Positions 62,187-64,000 of a stretch of 64,000 bases of DNA are shown piece by piece. Made by a program: the position numbers and the translations under genes. The stretch covers positions 1 to 64,000 of the forward strand of contig NZ_FMAD01000019.1 of assembly GCF_900094595.1 (NCBI RefSeq), given 5' to 3'. Every line of letters begins with the position of its first letter. The first letter of the stretch is position 1. The notes beneath the pieces were generated by a model. That model saw nothing but the letters and a program-made list of their open reading frames with translations, had not been told where the DNA came from and searched no databases. Origin of the DNA: Cupriavidus alkaliphilus (GTDB lineage: Bacteria; Pseudomonadota; Gammaproteobacteria; Burkholderiales; Burkholderiaceae).

Positions 62187-63854
62187 TCACCGCGCGATCG
62201 GCTTGTACCGGATCCGCTTCGGCTTGGCCCCTTCCTCGCCCAGCCGGCGCTTCTTGTCGGCCTCGTACTCCTGGTAGTTGCCGGGGAAGAACTCGACATG
62301 CGAGTCGCCCTCGAAGGCCAGGATGTGCGTGGCGATCCGGTCCAGGAACCAGCGGTCGTGCGAGATCACCATCACGCAGCCGGCGAACTCCAGCAGCGCG
62401 TCTTCCAGCGCGCGCAGCGTTTCCACGTCGAGGTCGTTGGACGGTTCGTCCAGCAGCAGCACGTTGCCGCCGGCGATCAGGGTCTTGGCCATGTGCAGGC
62501 GGCCGCGTTCGCCGCCCGACAGCGTGCCGACCTGCTTCTGCTGGTCGCCGCCCTTGAAGTTGAAGCGGCCGATATAGGCACGCGACGGGGTCTCGTAGCG
62601 GCCAACGGTCAGCACATCGGCACCGCCGGAGATTTCCTCGAACACGGTCTTGGTGCCGTCGAGCGCGTCGCGGCTCTGGTCGACGAAGGCCATCTTCACG
62701 GTCGGCCCGATCTTGATCTCGCCGCTGTCCGGCTGCTCCTTGCCCGTCAGCATCTTGAAGAACGTCGATTTGCCGGCGCCGTTCGGGCCGATGATGCCGA
62801 CGATCGCCCCGGGCGGCACCTTGAAGCTCAGGTTTTCGATCAGCATGCGGTCGCCAAAACCCTTGCTGACGTTGTCGAACTCGATCACTTCGTTACCCAG
62901 GCGCTCACCCACCGGGATGAAGATTTCCTGGGTTTCGTTGCGCTTCTGGTATTCCTGGCTGTTCAGCTCGTCAAAGCGGGCCAGGCGCGCCTTGGACTTG
63001 GCCTGGCGCCCCTTGGGATTCTGGCGCACCCACTCCAGTTCCTTGTGCAGCGCCTTCTGGCGCGCCGACTCGCTGGCCTCTTCCTGCTTCAGGCGCGCTT
63101 CCTTCTGGTCCAGCCACGAGCTGTAGTTGCCCTTCCACGGAATGCCGTGGCCGCGGTCCAGTTCCAGGATCCACTCGGCCGCGTTGTCGAGGAAGTAGCG
63201 GTCGTGGGTCACGGCCACCACGGTGCCCGGGAAGCGCGTCAGGAACTGCTCCAGCCAGTCGACCGATTCGGCATCGAGGTGGTTGGTGGGTTCGTCGAGC
63301 AGCAGCATGTCGGGGCGCGACAGCAGCAGGCGGCACAGCGCCACGCGGCGCTTTTCGCCGCCCGACAGGTGTTCGATCTTCGCGTCCCACGGCGGCAGGC
63401 GCAGCGCGTCGGCGGCGATTTCCAGCTGCAGTTCGACGTTGTTGCCGTCGCTGGCGGCCAGGATGGCTTCGTACTTGGCCTGGTCGGCGGCGAGCGCGTC
63501 GAAGTCGGCGTCCGGCTCGGCGTACGCGGCGTAGATTTCATCGAGCTTCTTGCGCGCCTCGAACACACCGCCCAGGGCCTCTTCCACCGACTCGCGCACG
63601 GTCTGCTCGGGGTTGAGCTGCGGCTCCTGCGGCAGGTAGCCGATGTTCAGGTTCGGCATCGGCGTGGCTTCGCCCTCGATTTCCTTGTCGAGGCCGGCCA
63701 TGATCTTGAGCAGCGTGGACTTGCCCGAGCCGTTCAGGCCGAGCACGCCGATCTTGGCGCCCGGGAAGAACGACAGCGAGATGTCCTTCAAAATGTGACG
63801 CTTGGGCGGAACGATCTTGCCCACGCGATTCATGGTGAAAACGTACTGTGCCAT
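62187..63854 (-). CDS. ettA: energy-dependent translational throttle protein EttA (ABC-F)
   Basis: A 555-residue soluble ABC-F ATPase that binds the ribosomal E site and gates the first peptide bond by cellular energy. Two nucleotide-binding domains carry GLNGSGKST and GPNGAGKST, with signatures LSGGEKRR and LSGGERGR and Walker B LLDEPTNHLD and LLDEPSNDLD. The arm and linker (NPKGRQAKSKARLARFDELNSQEYQKR) match EttA. Length equals the E. coli protein. Confidence 0.95.
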   Translation of the reverse strand: MAQYVFTMNRVGKIVPPKRHILKDISLSFFPGAKIGVLGLNGSGKSTLLKIMAGLDKEIEGEATPMPNLNIGYLPQEPQLNPEQTVRESVEEALGGVFEARKKLDEIYAAYAEPDADFDALAADQAKYEAILAASDGNNVELQLEIAADALRLPPWDAKIEHLSGGEKRRVALCRLLLSRPDMLLLDEPTNHLDAESVDWLEQFLTRFPGTVVAVTHDRYFLDNAAEWILELDRGHGIPWKGNYSSWLDQKEARLKQEEASESARQKALHKELEWVRQNPKGRQAKSKARLARFDELNSQEYQKRNETQEIFIPVGERLGNEVIEFDNVSKGFGDRMLIENLSFKVPPGAIVGIIGPNGAGKSTFFKMLTGKEQPDSGEIKIGPTVKMAFVDQSRDALDGTKTVFEEISGGADVLTVGRYETPSRAYIGRFNFKGGDQQKQVGTLSGGERGRLHMAKTLIAGGNVLLLDEPSNDLDVETLRALEDALLEFAGCVMVISHDRWFLDRIATHILAFEGDSHVEFFPGNYQEYEADKKRRLGEEGAKPKRIRYKPIAR

Positions 63855-64000
63855 GGGTGCGTGTTGGTGATGGTGCTGGAGTAGGTGCGGGAATGGCGGA
63901 GTGTATCAGGCACGCCGGGACGCGCAGCCTGGGCCCGGCCAGCTTTGGCCTCCGCCGGTACAATCACAGGTTCGTCTTTCCGCTGATTTTTCAAGCCATC
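63855..64000. other. right edge, upstream of ettA and of a gene beyond the window
   Basis: No gene lies here. TACAAT (63959-63964) on the plus strand, with no good -35, may be the -10 of a rightward gene starting after base 64000. The ettA promoter is not obvious. Confidence 0.4.

Overview
The window is a GC-rich (roughly two-thirds G+C) stretch of a betaproteobacterial chromosome. Gene content and order (rpe-gph-trpE, hemA-prfA-prmC-grxD-ubiX, a paaG-paaI-paaK cluster, an unlinked Bug-type receptor) fit Burkholderiaceae, most likely Cupriavidus; the genus is inferred from memory of family and gene-order patterns, not from a search. About 60 genes are packed tightly, often with 4-base ATGA overlaps. 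I see no prophage, insertion sequence, CRISPR array, tRNA or rRNA gene.

Layout. 1-3.5 kb: a strong leftward promoter at the edge, a crotonase, and a polar amino-acid ABC importer (ATPase, permease, lipoprotein receptor). 3.7-6.5 kb: phenylacetate genes paaG, paaI, paaK behind a promoter whose spacer is a palindromic operator. 6.5-10.1 kb: mltA, a small membrane protein, apaG, rpe, gph. 10.1-16.1 kb: trpE-trpG-trpD-trpC, then a CYTH protein and ung; the trpE leader contains a 28-codon reading frame with three clustered Trp codons and strong stem-loops, which looks like an attenuator. 16-19.7 kb: acylphosphatase and a two-gene ABC transporter with a fused double permease. 19.7-27.3 kb: five leftward genes (FUSC membrane protein, M61 peptidase with PDZ domain, acuI, dsbC, UbiH-like hydroxylase). 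27.5 kb: a secreted peptide made of five TDGA repeats. 28-33 kb: ychF, a DUF2157/DUF4401/GDYXXLXY membrane operon, mtnN, a YeaQ/YmgE-like protein.

33.2-38.4 kb: the haem/translation/quinone block hemA-prfA-prmC-grxD-ubiX, interrupted between prfA and prmC by an Ala-rich lipoprotein with its own promoter and terminator. 38.4-42.9 kb: a probable lysine/aminoadipate module (ALDH7, saccharopine dehydrogenase, Lrp regulator, a DapB paralogue lacking the usual catalytic histidine). 42.9-51 kb: an exported protein, a ClC channel, a Bug receptor, an acyl-CoA ligase opposite a LysR regulator, and an HxlR-MATE pair behind a perfect palindrome. 51-57 kb: a complete RND pump operon. 57-59.6 kb: an 802-residue modular repeat protein. 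59.9-64 kb: a metallophosphoesterase, an isolated phosphoribosyltransferase of unlike composition, and ettA.

Most of this is core housekeeping. The parts that look least described are the trp leader, the TDGA-repeat peptide, the Ala-rich lipoprotein, the modular repeat protein, the phosphoribosyltransferase islet and the lysine module with its altered DapB.
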